This document shows positions 38,959-48,679 of a stretch of DNA of 64,000 nucleotides, in pieces. Both the position numbers and the translations under genes were made by a program. Each line of letters begins with the position of its first letter. Positions within the stretch are counted from its first letter, which is position 1. Location of the stretch: assembly GCA_963693365.1 (NCBI GenBank), contig CAVNZM010000003.1:12958001-13022000 (forward strand), given 5' to 3'. The notes beneath the pieces were generated by a model. That model was not told where the DNA came from, did not search any database, and saw only the letters and a list, made by a program, of their open reading frames with translations. This DNA comes from Amoebidium appalachense. Lineage: Eukaryota; Ichthyosporea.

Positions 38959-39759
38959 ATGGAGCCCGCCCCAACAAATGCCACCGAAAGCGCGAGTATG
39001 GCCCCGCTTCCCGTCTCGAGCGGCGAATTTGTGCTGAGCGCCGACAGCGACAGGCTGCTCGTACCGCATGGCGATGAAGAGGCCTGGCTGAATCTCGTGC
39101 CCCAGACCGTGGTGCTGGTGCCGGGTGTAGGGGTGTTCTTTGTGGCAACACAGAACAAAGAGAGTGGATTTGTCACCGTGCACCCAGTCCCCCAGGCCGA
39201 CTACATGGGCAGGCTGTGGTTCTTGCCTTCGCTGTTTCTGGTGCGGGACCCATTGGGCCGGGCCGTGTTGCAGACGGGTGCAGACGGCAATGTATACACG
39301 CTCAGGGGCACATTGGCCACATTGGGGGACTTGTCGGAGCTTGCGAACCAAACCCAGAAGGACCTGGCAAAACTGGAGTCGAAGCTCGAGTCTGGATGCA
39401 CAAGCCAAACACAAGAAAACTTGGCTACAATAGCAGCACTGGAGGGCCGGCTGCTGGCTGCATTGGCAAACACCAAACAGCAGGTCTTAGCCCAGATCAT
39501 GCAAACATTGTCCGTGCTTCCAGACTCCATCCGAAAACAGCTCCAGGTAGACCTTGCACCTGTCATCCACGACCAGGTACAGGATGCGGTGGCCACGGTG
39601 TTTGAGGAGGTGGTTCGTGATGCAGTTGACAGCAAAGTTACTGACGTGGTTCCCCAGGCCGTCCAGTCTGCCGTGTCCCCTCTTAAGACAGAGCTGCAAA
39701 CCATCACGGCATCGATGCAAAGTCTGTGTGTATCGGCCCCTGGTCTGTTCAACACGTAA
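38959..39759 (+). CDS. Putative structural protein (266 residues)
   Basis: Starts MEPAPTNATESASMAP. The N-terminal 120 residues look beta-rich and end in LFLVRDPLGRAVLQTGADGN; the rest is a long, mostly helical region with heptad-like spacing (ELANQTQKDLAKLESKLESG onwards), likely a coiled-coil stalk. The short element 'DPLGRAV.....DGN.Y.LRG' resembles 'DPMGQPVFVLDGDGSLRG' in the protein at 43393-45705, so the two may share a base domain. A fibre or tail-like virion component is a reasonable guess. Confidence 0.5.
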   Translation: MEPAPTNATESASMAPLPVSSGEFVLSADSDRLLVPHGDEEAWLNLVPQTVVLVPGVGVFFVATQNKESGFVTVHPVPQADYMGRLWFLPSLFLVRDPLGRAVLQTGADGNVYTLRGTLATLGDLSELANQTQKDLAKLESKLESGCTSQTQENLATIAALEGRLLAALANTKQQVLAQIMQTLSVLPDSIRKQLQVDLAPVIHDQVQDAVATVFEEVVRDAVDSKVTDVVPQAVQSAVSPLKTELQTITASMQSLCVSAPGLFNT

Positions 39760-40927
39760 GTACACATAAACCGATATTTGAAATGAAAATTTGAATTTTG
39801 GTCGATCAGGGTCTGCAGGGTTCGAATCTGTGATATTTATTCAATCAAAAGCATTGAATTACGCCCGTATTCGATTTTGATTGGGTTTTCGTGATTTTGA
39901 TCTCGGATAGGCAGGAACGAAATTCCAATTGAAAGACCGGCCTTTCGTGTGATTGTTTTTGGGATTTTGATTTGATCCTTTTTTGATCGGTGGAGTTTGT
40001 GATTCAAATGCAAATCAAAAATTGTTGGTATAAAAATCAAATTTGCCGTTCAACAGCTTATGGTCGATAATTTTGATGTCACTATTGTATAAGTGTGAAG
40101 GTCTCAATTATTTTTTTGTATGATGAGTAGCTCACATGGGTCACATGGATAAAAGGGGTCAACTTTGAAGGGCCATATCTCGGCTCCCAGTGGGCCGTTT
40201 TTCTTGAAAAAAAAAACCAGATAAAGCTCACATCGAGCTCTTTTAGAAAACGTTGTTTACATGCTTCCGGCATGCCGTCTACGTACTACACAGCAGCGAT
40301 CGGCGGCGCGCAGGCCGGATTCGCGCATATGGACAGCCTGAAACTGCTGAGCCACATTCCTGAGTGATAAGCCGTATGGGCCAAAACATGGTCCTTTGAT
40401 ATCTGATCAAACCGAGCCTTGTACAGCCTCTGCAATTATATATAAATAGCATATAGAATATATACACTGCATGTACATAGGCTCCTCCATTTAAGATAGC
40501 TCATCCAATTGGTTCCAAACCACGTCTCCTGTCACCTCAGGAGCAATTTTTGCGCACCACCAGAAGAATCGAGTTTGCCCGTCAATGTTGGTGACGTCAT
40601 ATGGTGTTGAATTTGCCAATGCTCACGACCATATCGTACTATGCATTTTAGTACGTGATATATAGCATACAATATTGCATATAAAATGCTATATATATAA
40701 TATCGTACAATTATCGTATATCATTATTATATATAATAGCATATAAAATATATACACTGCATGTGTATGTACATACGTATACACTCCTCTATTTACGGTA
40801 ACTCATCTGATAGGCTCCGGATCAATCGTGATTGGGGTGGCACGAAAGGACTGGGTTGTCTCCGCCCAGGAGTTTCCTCAAAGTTGACGTGGCTCTGGGC
40901 AGATATGAAGGTGCACAATCATTGTCG
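39760..40927. other. AT-rich intergenic region
   Basis: No gene seen over 1.1 kb. It includes AT-rich runs (TATATATAATATCG near 40690), and a degenerate tandem duplication (about 40445-40515 and 40735-40810) built on ATAGCATATA, ATATACACTGCATGT and CTCATC elements. IS607 copy 2 starts at its right edge. Base composition is clearly lower in G+C than the surroundings. Confidence 0.6.
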
Positions 40928-41022
40928 ACTGATACCGTTTAGCATGACATCTATACATAACAATAAACAACCCTATAGAACCCTACAGAGCGTCTAGAGC
41001 CATGCTTCGATGTCCGCCAGCA

Positions 41023-42414
41023 TTAGGCCGGTACAGGCAAAGGCTGGGGGGTACCCAGCCGCTGGGAGCAAGAACGTAGAAGGATGTTTCTTGCCCCGTT
41101 GATGTCGCGGTCACAGACTGTGCCACAAGCAGCACAGTTGTACACCTTGCTCCCTCCCAGGTTTGTCTTGATGGCGCCACAATGCCCACACGTCTTGCTT
41201 GTGTATTGCTCGCCCACAAACACGACGGTCTTGCCCTTTTCCTCGGCCTTGTACACAAGGCGTTCCCGGAACTTGCCGTGTGCCCAGCCGGCCATGGCTC
41301 TGACGGCCTTGCTTGAGAGCTTTCTTGTGGACTTCATGGTCATCCGTGTGGTGTCCACCCATGGAAGCACAATCACGTCATATGCATCTGTCAGCCAGCC
41401 TGCTGTCTTCCAGTGGGCGTCCATTTGAAGGTTTTGCACGCGGCGGCGCATGCGCACAAGTGCCCGCTTCATCCTGCGACGCCGCTTGTGCCCCACTTCT
41501 TTGCTGGCAGCCCTGGCTTGCAACGTGTCCATGTGCTTGAGTAGACGGCAAATACGGCCTATGTCGCCTCTGCACACATGGACTGCAGTACTGGAGGCAG
41601 GGTCGTACACTGTCTGGAAGGTGCGCACACCGGGATCGAGTGAGCATACCCGTGGAGGAGCTTGGTCGCCAGCAGCACCACGAGGGGCTTGGTTGTCGCC
41701 CCTGGGCTTGCTGGTGGTGACTCATAGATACACTCTGCCATCCTGTGTCAAAACCATGCGACAGTCACCTGTAACTTCAGTCATTGTCAACGGCTCTGCC
41801 GCCTTAAGCCGGCCTCCATCCGGACACCTGCGTGGGGTAAACACTACACACCCATCGGCTACCTTGAGGAGTGCACGAGGAGCAAGGATCGACTGGTTGC
41901 CCCACTTCTTGCTGCGAAAGCGCACCACTATTGGTCGTCCGGGTGCTCTGCCGGCCGCATATCTGCGCTTTGCTCGCTGTGATTTAACTGCCCACAGGAA
42001 CTGGTCTACGGCATCCTGGCGTACAAGGCTGGGCACTTCTGTCTTGTACTCCTCTGTGTGTGGGATGGTGGTGTTGTTGATAAATCGCTTTCGAAACACC
42101 GTTCTGTTAGTCTCGCCGGTCTCGGCAAACAACCCCACACACTGATTGAATATTTTGCGAACGACACCAAACGTCTTTCGCAGCCACAACATCTGCGCTT
42201 TGGTGGGGTGTAGACGTATGGACCGGCACCGTGTCAGCCCCTCTGCATTGGCTTTGAGAGATGCCACATCCACCCCCATAGCCTCATAATCCTCCAGCGT
42301 CGAAGGCCGTGTCTCCCTGGCCTTCATCTTCTTGGTCACCCGCTTGCTGGCGGTCGTCTTCAGGCGCTTTGTGTGGTTTGCGGCGTCTCTTTTGGCCAGT
42401 TTGGTGCTTTCCAT
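41023..42414 (-). pseudogene. tnpB: TnpB of IS607 copy 2, nonsense mutation
   Basis: Same 464-codon frame as copy 1 but interrupted at 41722-41724, where CGA (Arg) in copy 1 is TGA here, between 'DGRVYL' and the following V-T-T. Everything before the stop, and the RuvC and zinc-ribbon region after it (CSLDPGVRTF, VVFVGEQYTS, CDRDINGARN), is otherwise preserved. The change is a C-to-T transition at a CpG. The truncated product lacks all three catalytic acidic residues. Confidence 0.9.
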
Positions 42415-43006
42415 ACTTGCGACGTCCGTGATGTTTACAGATGAAATGGGTGGTGACAGCAATGAGGTCTTCCGCGAGCTCTTCATGGTCGGGGCCGTCA
42501 CTACCACAGAGAACCACGACCTTGACGCCATATCGCTCAAGGAGCCACCAGAGAAGGTCGCCGGCGAGTCTGCAGAGTCGGTCTTTGTAGGTAACCACAA
42601 CCTCTGCGACAGCTCCCTCGCTTGCTCGTTCCAAAAGGGACAACAGGCCTCGCCTCTTAAAGTTGACACCACTCCCGACATCCGAGATGACCTCGTGACT
42701 GGGATACCGTGCACGGATAAAGTCAATCTGTCGCTGGAGGTCCCCTTTCTGCTTTGCAGAGGAGACCCGTGCATAGGCAATGTGGGCTCTTCGTCTGGGT
42801 GTGGTCTCTTCACTCCCCGATAGCTTTGCCACGTCATTCCAGAGGTACAGACGGGTGTTTGCCGGGGTCCGAACGGAGCCAATCCTCCTGGTGTCTGCCC
42901 ACCGTCTGAGAGTGGCAGTGGTGACACCAAGCCGCTCCCTGACGACGCCGGCTGGGACATACTTTGCGTCCTCGGGTGTGCCCGGGGAGTACCTGTGTCC
43001 GCCCAT
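42284..43006 (-). CDS. tnpA: IS607 serine recombinase (TnpA), copy 2
   Basis: 240 residues, intact, nearly identical to copy 1 (for example EETT instead of EETA near residue 66). The HTH, the catalytic serine in AYARVSSAKQ and the C-terminal basic tail are all present, so the element could still move, including in trans for the short remnants. Confidence 0.9.
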   Translation of the reverse strand: MGGHRYSPGTPEDAKYVPAGVVRERLGVTTATLRRWADTRRIGSVRTPANTRLYLWNDVAKLSGSEETTPRRRAHIAYARVSSAKQKGDLQRQIDFIRARYPSHEVISDVGSGVNFKRRGLLSLLERASEGAVAEVVVTYKDRLCRLAGDLLWWLLERYGVKVVVLCGSDGPDHEELAEDLIAVTTHFICKHHGRRKYGKHQTGQKRRRKPHKAPEDDRQQAGDQEDEGQGDTAFDAGGL

Positions 43007-43273
43007 AGCTGCATCAACCAGCGACTCTTTACATATGCCCCGATTATTTTTCTGACAACATCCAAAAGTTGCAAAATTGGCCAGTTTCGCTCCGTAGATA
43101 TGGCCATGTTTATTGTAGTTTGTGTGTGGCTGGCCATGTCAAACCGGTGACATGGACTGCATTTTGTCATGTATGTGGTCGTTGAAAGCTTTTTACACAA
43201 ATGCACAATTGCAGTGTCCACTGAGAATATATTGTCATTGTTGGTTAGAAATGTTATAAATGCCATAAGCTGT

Positions 43274-43293
43274 GCGCCGGCTGTCGCCGGCGC
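43274..43293. repeat. Perfect hairpin next to IS607 copy 2
   Basis: GCGCCGGC-TGTC-GCCGGCGC, an 8-bp stem with a 4-nt loop, directly abutting the element's left end. Confidence 0.7.
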
Positions 43294-43392
43294 CAAAACA
43301 TAACGAGACAGTTATTGATGTTGGGTTGTGTGGTTGTTACCTCCCAGGCCTCCCCCCCTCCCCCCCCCCCCCCCTCCCCCCCCCCCCCCAGC

Positions 43393-45705
43393 TTAAAAAA
43401 CCTTGACCAGCACCAGCTTTGAACCTTGTGCATCTACTGGTGTGTGTGTTTCCATGGCTCTTGCCACTACGTTAGCCTGTGCCCGGGGCACACCGGAGTG
43501 TGCAATGGTCTGTAGAGTACCACTTGCGGTGGTGACGAGTTCTTCACCGGGAAGGCAAGGCCCAGCAACCAGTGCACGTAGCAGGCCTGTGCCGGGAACA
43601 GTGGGGCTGGCTGTGGTCTGCACCCCTGCAAACCGTGGGCTGTTGGCTGTGTCACAGACAGTGCACATCATTGCACCATCTTCTAACTCTAGTGCGGAGC
43701 CTACGGGGGGCTGTGCCTGTGTGCTGCTGGCTGCCCTCTGGGCCAGTGACATGTCTACCAGCTGTCTGCCCTTTCCGCTCACCTGTTCCGCAAACAGCCG
43801 GTCAAGCTCCGCTATGGCCTCTGTCACAAGGGGCAACACGGCCTGTATGACTCTGTCTGCATTGGTCTCGCCGGCGGCTGCAAGTGCCTGTGCCCTGGCT
43901 TGGATCTCGGCCTGTGGGCGCTCACCGACCTTGTTCGCCATCCACACATAGATGGACTTGCCATATTCCACGAGCCAATTGGCTGCGGCAGGTAGAACCA
44001 CATCCTTCATTGCAGCCATCGCCTGCTCCGCAGCCTCCTTCCCTGCCGCCGCCGCCGCCTCAAACAATAGTGACTTGAAACTCTTGAATTCTCCTTTGAT
44101 TATTTTTTCAAAAAACACCTTTGCTGCAGTCTTCAGCACAGCTAGCAGCCCGGTTTTTGCGCGCGATTCGATCTCCGACGTCAGGGAACGTGCTTGCTCT
44201 GGAGTCATGCCACATTTGAGAGCCTGGAATACTGGGGTTTTGCCAAAATCAGTCTCAGGCACATCTTGCTTCTTCTCCATAGCAAGCGCAAATCTCGCCG
44301 CTTCGAGAGCAAGCTTCGTGCCAGTCAACATAACAATTACGGCTGGGTGCCATGCAAGGGGTGTAATGGTGTCAACCAAGTTGGCCAGAAACCCCACCAA
44401 TTTCTCTGTGTCTGTCAGCTTGCGCTGGTAGTTTGCATCTACGTAACCCGCAGTGGCAAACTCCCCTTTTGAAACTGCGCCGATCTGCTGTTTTGTGGTA
44501 ATCATTTCTGTGTCAACCCACCCACAATAGGGGATACCCTTTGCATTGGGAGCCATGGTAAGCAGCACATTTTCCCCCTTGCCAAACCTCACGGATAGAC
44601 TCTGGTTCACCACAGCCAGATCAGTCATTAAATCACGGGCCTTTGTGGGCCCATCCAGGAATATGCGACTGCCCCCCACAGTCACATCCCCTGTTGCTTC
44701 CATCTTCACATTTGTACCCCCCAGTTCAAGTGTTTGCTCCCCCACAACCTTTGTGCTGTCCCCCGCGAGCATTGCATCGCCATTTGCCACAATGTTAAGG
44801 TCGCTGTCTGTGTGTACCGACAGATCGTCTTGTGCAGCGATGGCCAAATCCTCGCCCGCTTTGATAGATACTGTCCTCCCTGCTTCCACCACGACGTGTG
44901 TGCCTGCCCTGGTCACTGCCTCTCCCTGTGCGGTAAACGTGGTGCCTTTCGCCGATATTGTGGCACTGTTACCCGCAAGAACACTCATGTTGTGTGCCGC
45001 TGCTATGTCAACATCATGCCCGGCCGTGGCCCTTATGTCCTGGCCAGCCTGTGTACCCGCGTCGGAACCCGCAACCACACACACGTGTCTGCCTGTGTCG
45101 ATGTGTACATCCTGTCCTCCTCTGGCTGCAATGTCTTCGCTGGCTTGTAGTGTTATTTTTTTGGCTTCTATATTCGCTGTCTGTGGGGAGAAAACGTCCA
45201 CCCTATCGGTCGCTGCGATTGCAGCCCGGCTTGTGCCTGCCACAGCCGCGTGTTTTCCCCGTATCTGCACACCCTCCCCTTGTGACCCAGGGAACACAAG
45301 CATTCCACTTCCTCCAGCGCGTCCCCTGAGTGAGCCGTCTCCATCCAGCACAAAAACGGGCTGCCCCATTGGATCATAGAGAGTGAGCACACGCGCCGCC
45401 AACAGATGGGCCTTCACCATCGGAGCATCGTGCTCATGGTCACGTCCCTGGCTAGATGGGTCAAACACCACTCTCCAGTATCCCATTTCAGGCTCCCCAG
45501 AGACCACGCGCAATGTGACGCTGCCTGTGTGGAACACTGTGCCCGAGGGAACAGCCAATAGCAGGTGCCGGTCTGCCTCATCTGGGCTCACAGTTTGCGC
45601 CAGAAAGTCAATAGTGGCAGGGGCCTTGGTTATCTGCCAAAGCCCTAAGGGTCCGATGAGCTTTGTCCACTCACCTGTGTTGATCAAATCTGGAACTGTT
45701 GTCAT
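43393..45705 (-). CDS. Large repeat-rich putative virion protein
   Basis: 770 residues starting MTTVPDLINTGEWTKL. Residues about 125-350 are a regular series of short beta repeats (V-x-I-x-A-G-x-D-I type, e.g. AGQDIRATAGHDVDIAA, DDLSVHTDSDLNIVANGD) like the beta-prism or beta-helix stalks of phage tail spikes and VgrG proteins. A trimeric fibre domain is implied. The C-terminal half has an alanine-rich hydrophobic helix (SLLFEAAAAAGKEAAEQAM) and a GSALELEDGAMMCTVCDTAN segment. The frame is open to 45750, but ATATTTCTGGGATC lies about 30 nt before the ATG at 45705. A fibre, spike or injection-like virion role is inferred. Confidence 0.6.
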   Translation of the reverse strand: MTTVPDLINTGEWTKLIGPLGLWQITKAPATIDFLAQTVSPDEADRHLLLAVPSGTVFHTGSVTLRVVSGEPEMGYWRVVFDPSSQGRDHEHDAPMVKAHLLAARVLTLYDPMGQPVFVLDGDGSLRGRAGGSGMLVFPGSQGEGVQIRGKHAAVAGTSRAAIAATDRVDVFSPQTANIEAKKITLQASEDIAARGGQDVHIDTGRHVCVVAGSDAGTQAGQDIRATAGHDVDIAAAHNMSVLAGNSATISAKGTTFTAQGEAVTRAGTHVVVEAGRTVSIKAGEDLAIAAQDDLSVHTDSDLNIVANGDAMLAGDSTKVVGEQTLELGGTNVKMEATGDVTVGGSRIFLDGPTKARDLMTDLAVVNQSLSVRFGKGENVLLTMAPNAKGIPYCGWVDTEMITTKQQIGAVSKGEFATAGYVDANYQRKLTDTEKLVGFLANLVDTITPLAWHPAVIVMLTGTKLALEAARFALAMEKKQDVPETDFGKTPVFQALKCGMTPEQARSLTSEIESRAKTGLLAVLKTAAKVFFEKIIKGEFKSFKSLLFEAAAAAGKEAAEQAMAAMKDVVLPAAANWLVEYGKSIYVWMANKVGERPQAEIQARAQALAAAGETNADRVIQAVLPLVTEAIAELDRLFAEQVSGKGRQLVDMSLAQRAASSTQAQPPVGSALELEDGAMMCTVCDTANSPRFAGVQTTASPTVPGTGLLRALVAGPCLPGEELVTTASGTLQTIAHSGVPRAQANVVARAMETHTPVDAQGSKLVLVKVF

Positions 45706-45807
45706 GTTTTGTGGTCTTTGATCCCAGAAATATGTTGCTATATCGCACAAGGATCGAATTTGGCGTGTTCTGTGTGTAGTACACTCCCCCCTCCCCCCCC
45801 CATGGAT

Positions 45808-46176
45808 TTATTTTGTTATGAACCACACATACAGCAACACACCGATGATAAGCCCAAGTAGGCCATATTTGTAAAGTTGGCATGACCTACAAGGAGCAAA
45901 CAAATTCTCCTCTAATGGGAACAATTCCCTTCTAGGAGAGTTTGGGGGTGTTGTGATGGTGTTGCTTGTGTCATTTTGTATGGTTACAGTTTTGCGTGCC
46001 GGAACAGCTCGTTTTTTAATTGCTCTTGGTGCCTTTGGTGGTGACTTTTCAGGCACAGACTGTTTCACCCGGGTTTGAACCTGTGTGTTTTTTGAAGATG
46101 ATCCTGGTGGACTAGCTTCATCTTGTGTATCAATGTTTGTGTCTTCCCTGGTACCAACGGTCTCTATATCAGACAT
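45808..46176 (-). CDS. C-terminally anchored membrane protein (122 residues)
   Basis: MSDIETVGTREDTNID..., a Thr/Ser/Pro- and Lys-rich soluble part, a CRSCQ motif, then a single C-terminal hydrophobic span (YGLLGLIIGVLLYVWFI) and a two-residue tail. It is typical of tail-anchored virion envelope or inner-membrane proteins. The TTTTTTTTTCCTGTCG motif (46203-46216) supports the start. Confidence 0.6.
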   Translation of the reverse strand: MSDIETVGTREDTNIDTQDEASPPGSSSKNTQVQTRVKQSVPEKSPPKAPRAIKKRAVPARKTVTIQNDTSNTITTPPNSPRRELFPLEENLFAPCRSCQLYKYGLLGLIIGVLLYVWFITK

Positions 46177-46202
46177 CTTGTGTCACAGTCTCCTAACATA
46201 CG

Positions 46203-46216
46203 ACAGGAAAAAAAAA
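46203..46216 (-). promoter_or_regulatory. T-run/CCTGTC promoter motif
   Basis: ATTTTTTTTTCCTGTCG on the minus strand, about 27 nt before the ATG at 46176. Confidence 0.55.
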
Positions 46217-46304
46217 TCACCACCACCCATTATCGTGCTAAGTTGTATCATTTACCTCCCCCCAGCCCCCCCTTCAAGACAAAAGCAAAAACACATTGTG
46301 TAAA

Positions 46305-47204
46305 CTAGTCCTCCATCATTAAGTACAGCTTCAGGTGCCCTAGATCTGAGACCTTGTGCTCCACACAGAGTGGTTGTCCCTGTGCCATGTACACAGTCAT
46401 GTACGGCGACATATTGTATGCTTTACAAAAACCCATAAGGTACTTCAGCAGAAATGTCCCCGATATTTCTATGTCCAGGTCCATTTCATATTTGTGAAAC
46501 CAAATCCGGCAGTTACGGTAAGCTGTGCGGTTTTTTCTTGCAGCAGAAGGTGTCATGACGGCACGAGTGGTTGTGGGGGCCGGTGGGGGGTTTTCCGTGT
46601 CCTCATTAATAGTGACGCTGCAGCTCCCAACACTGCCCTTGCCCCGCAAGTACAGCCGCCGACCACGAATAGCCACCTGGGCCTCCTCGGCTACGTTGCA
46701 GACATCTCGCAGAAATTTAGAAAAATCCTGTGTGTTGACCTGGAAGACCACAGGGTACTCTTGCACGCACAGTGAGAATCGCACAGGTGAAAGGTCCAGT
46801 AGCTTGAGGGTGTATGCAATGGTGTTGCCCGTGGCCAGGTTGGAGATCTCCAGGTTGAGCCTATCGCTTTGTGGTGTGTCGATGGACATGGCCAAAAAGT
46901 CTGTGTTTGCACCAGTCACATTGCGAAGAGCCTTGTAGAGTGCATGTACGTTGATGGATGCAGCTGTTGGTGCGGAGCAGTCGTACTCCTCCATGGCCAT
47001 TGGATCAATGATGAACTCAACAAAACAGCGCTCTGCCTGGTCCACTGCTTGGATGTGTATACTGGATGTATCGAATGTGATAGTGGTGTCCTCCAAAAGC
47101 TCTCGTAGAACCTCCACAACCATTCTCAGAGGCATGATCTGCACAGTTTTCATGGCCATGCAGGGTGTCGGTGCCAGGGCGGCGTTGGTTTGATGGGAAG
47201 CCAT
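46305..47204 (-). CDS. PCNA-like DNA sliding clamp
   Basis: 299 residues starting MASHQTNAALAP. The two-domain clamp fold is recognisable: an N-terminal domain with MVVEVLRELLEDTTITF and SSIHIQAVDQAERCFVEF (compare PCNA 'GI.L.A.D......V.L'), an inter-domain connector, and a C-terminal end FLLKYLMGFCKAYNMSPYM ... QPLCVEHKV followed by the G-x-L-x2-YLM end. PCNA tethers DNA polymerase to DNA. An insertion near residues 205-220 (ENPPPAPTTTRAVMTPSAAR) lengthens it beyond the usual 260 residues. A TATATATTC element lies about 80 nt upstream, so it is probably early. Confidence 0.85.
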   Translation of the reverse strand: MASHQTNAALAPTPCMAMKTVQIMPLRMVVEVLRELLEDTTITFDTSSIHIQAVDQAERCFVEFIIDPMAMEEYDCSAPTAASINVHALYKALRNVTGANTDFLAMSIDTPQSDRLNLEISNLATGNTIAYTLKLLDLSPVRFSLCVQEYPVVFQVNTQDFSKFLRDVCNVAEEAQVAIRGRRLYLRGKGSVGSCSVTINEDTENPPPAPTTTRAVMTPSAARKNRTAYRNCRIWFHKYEMDLDIEISGTFLLKYLMGFCKAYNMSPYMTVYMAQGQPLCVEHKVSDLGHLKLYLMMED

Positions 47205-47253
47205 GTTGGAGGGTGTCGTGGTTTTATTTTGCCAATATGCAGGATCTGGCATC

Positions 47254-47496
47254 ATGGAAAGCAGTGTGCCGAATATATACCGTGGGGTGGGTCAAGGCAT
47301 CACTGGAAAAATTGGGTCTGTCAGGACGTTGGACCTTGCAAGCGAACTAAAGGGCGTTTTTTTGATTGGTATATTGCTGTGGGTGGTGGGCATCGGCTTT
47401 ATGGCCGCTAATGAGGATATCCGTTCATCTGTTACATCTGTGTTCAAGGGATTCCGCGTATTAGGCGGAAAAGCACAAAAAAGTAGCACACCTTAA
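47254..47496 (+). CDS. Small membrane protein (80 residues)
   Basis: MESSVPNIYRGVGQGI..., with one hydrophobic span at about residues 34-53 (GVFLIGILLWVVGIGFMAAN) and a basic tail. Divergent from the PCNA gene; the start codons are 50 bp apart and the promoters overlap. No homologue recognised. Confidence 0.55.
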   Translation: MESSVPNIYRGVGQGITGKIGSVRTLDLASELKGVFLIGILLWVVGIGFMAANEDIRSSVTSVFKGFRVLGGKAQKSSTP

Positions 47497-47499
47497 GGC

Positions 47500-48149
47500 T
47501 CATTTGGACGTTCCAGTGCCTTTGTTTTTCTTGTGTGTGGGCAACACAGCCGCGGCAGCGCCCCATAGGACGCTGGGAATAGCTGTAAGTTGCAGCGTCC
47601 AAAATAGCCACCTGTTTGTGCTTCCCATTCGACAACAGGCGGTGTATGTAGCAGCAATTGTGTCTGGAGTGTCCAAAGGGACGGTAATCCTGTTTGTGGT
47701 CATGTGGTATATGACGTGCTGTAGCTGATGGGGACGCTGCTGGTTTGTGTGGACATAAATTTTGTGGTTACCCAGCAGCACTACCAATGCGCGGTAGGCC
47801 AGGGGGGTAGCAGGCTCCACCAGGAAATATGAATGTTTTGTGCTAGATGTGCCCGGACAGAGCCCAGTATCCAGCTCGCACAAGCCCTTTCCGCAACGTG
47901 GAGGTCCATCAGCAGTGCAAGGTCCTCGAGGACCAGTTGATGAATCAGCTGGGTTGCAGTGTCTGCTGTTCCAGCTTCTGTGGGGCCAAGCAGGTCGGTG
48001 GACCCCGCGGGATGCCCCAGGTGGAGTACAATATCAGCAGCAAGGCCCCAGCGGCAAGGGAAGCTGGGCATGATTGCATACACAAGCCTTATGAGCAGGG
48101 CCACCACTACACAGTGCATGGCCAAAGCAAGCCATTCCCAGCCTGCCAT
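47500..48149 (-). pseudogene. Membrane protein, frameshifted
   Basis: Two overlapping frames on the same strand look like one gene. The 5' frame starts at 48149 (MAGWEWLALAMHCVVVALLI), has an N-terminal membrane span, then a helical segment LVLEDLALLMDLHVAERACA. Its later part looks random. The second frame, ending at 47500, has YFLVEPATPLAYRALVVLLG, ordinary sequence, and a hydrophobic WTLQLTAIPSVLWGAAAAVL near the C-terminus. The shift lies roughly at 47880-47820. No family recognised. Confidence 0.4.
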
Positions 48150-48240
48150 TCTTGCCAACGTCTGAAACGATTTGACGGGCTTTGGCTTGCGACCACGGTT
48201 TTTATTCGCTGTGGTACACCCAAGAGCGCCCAATTTGACG

Positions 48241-48525
48241 ATGAGCAGCGAGGCAGGTTCCCGGCCTGAGCGCAACTCGTTTGACCTCAACCCATGCCAG
48301 TTTCCCGATGTGGACGATCCCTGCTTTCAGCCGCAGATTTGCATGCCTACGGTGGTCTACCCGGTGGTGATGGGTGCCTTCAAGAACCCCAATCTGCAGC
48401 CACGCCCAGAGCCCGCAATTCCACAGCGCCAGCACCCTGGCACTATTGTGGCCGCACAGACGTCCTCCATTGTTGACCGTGACCCCAGTCGTGGGTTTGG
48501 GGTGCGCACCCACTACCGCTATTAA
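48241..48525 (+). CDS. Unknown Pro-rich protein (94 residues)
   Basis: MSSEAGSRPERNSFDLNPCQ..., rich in Pro, Gln and Arg, ending THYRY. Upstream, GTTTTTATTCGCTGTGG (about 48198-48214) resembles the T-run/CTGTG promoter. Its stop codon is the first base or two of an IS607 end remnant, so the original C-terminus may have been altered. Not recognised. Confidence 0.45.
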   Translation: MSSEAGSRPERNSFDLNPCQFPDVDDPCFQPQICMPTVVYPVVMGAFKNPNLQPRPEPAIPQRQHPGTIVAAQTSSIVDRDPSRGFGVRTHYRY

Positions 48526-48565
48526 ACAGCTTATGGCATTTATAGCATTACTAACCAACAACGTG
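48524..48565 (+). mobile_element. IS607 left-end remnant (about 40 bp)
   Basis: AAACAGCTTATGGCATTTAT and a following TACTAACCAACAA match the left end of the IS607 copies, then similarity stops. Either a solo scar of a lost element or a natural recognition sequence for the recombinase. Confidence 0.55.
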
Positions 48566-48641
48566 AAATAATAAACAAAAATGCATTGATTTTTTGTCCT
48601 GTGTGTATTGCACATGAGCACGCACAGAGTGTACACGTGTA

Positions 48642-48656
48642 TTTTTTTCTGTTGTG
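48642..48656 (+). promoter_or_regulatory. T-run/CTGTTGTG promoter motif
   Basis: ATTTTTTTCTGTTGTGG about 25 nt before the ATG at 48680. Confidence 0.55.
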
Positions 48657-48679
48657 GTAGAGAAATCTCTGGGCATGCA

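Larger units (their letters stand above)
40928..43273 (-). mobile_element. IS607-type element, copy 2, TnpB broken
   Basis: 2346 bp, the reverse complement of the arrangement in copy 1 and the same length. I noted about nine base differences from copy 1. It lies in non-coding sequence between two putative structural genes, with a perfect hairpin directly outside its left end. Confidence 0.9.
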
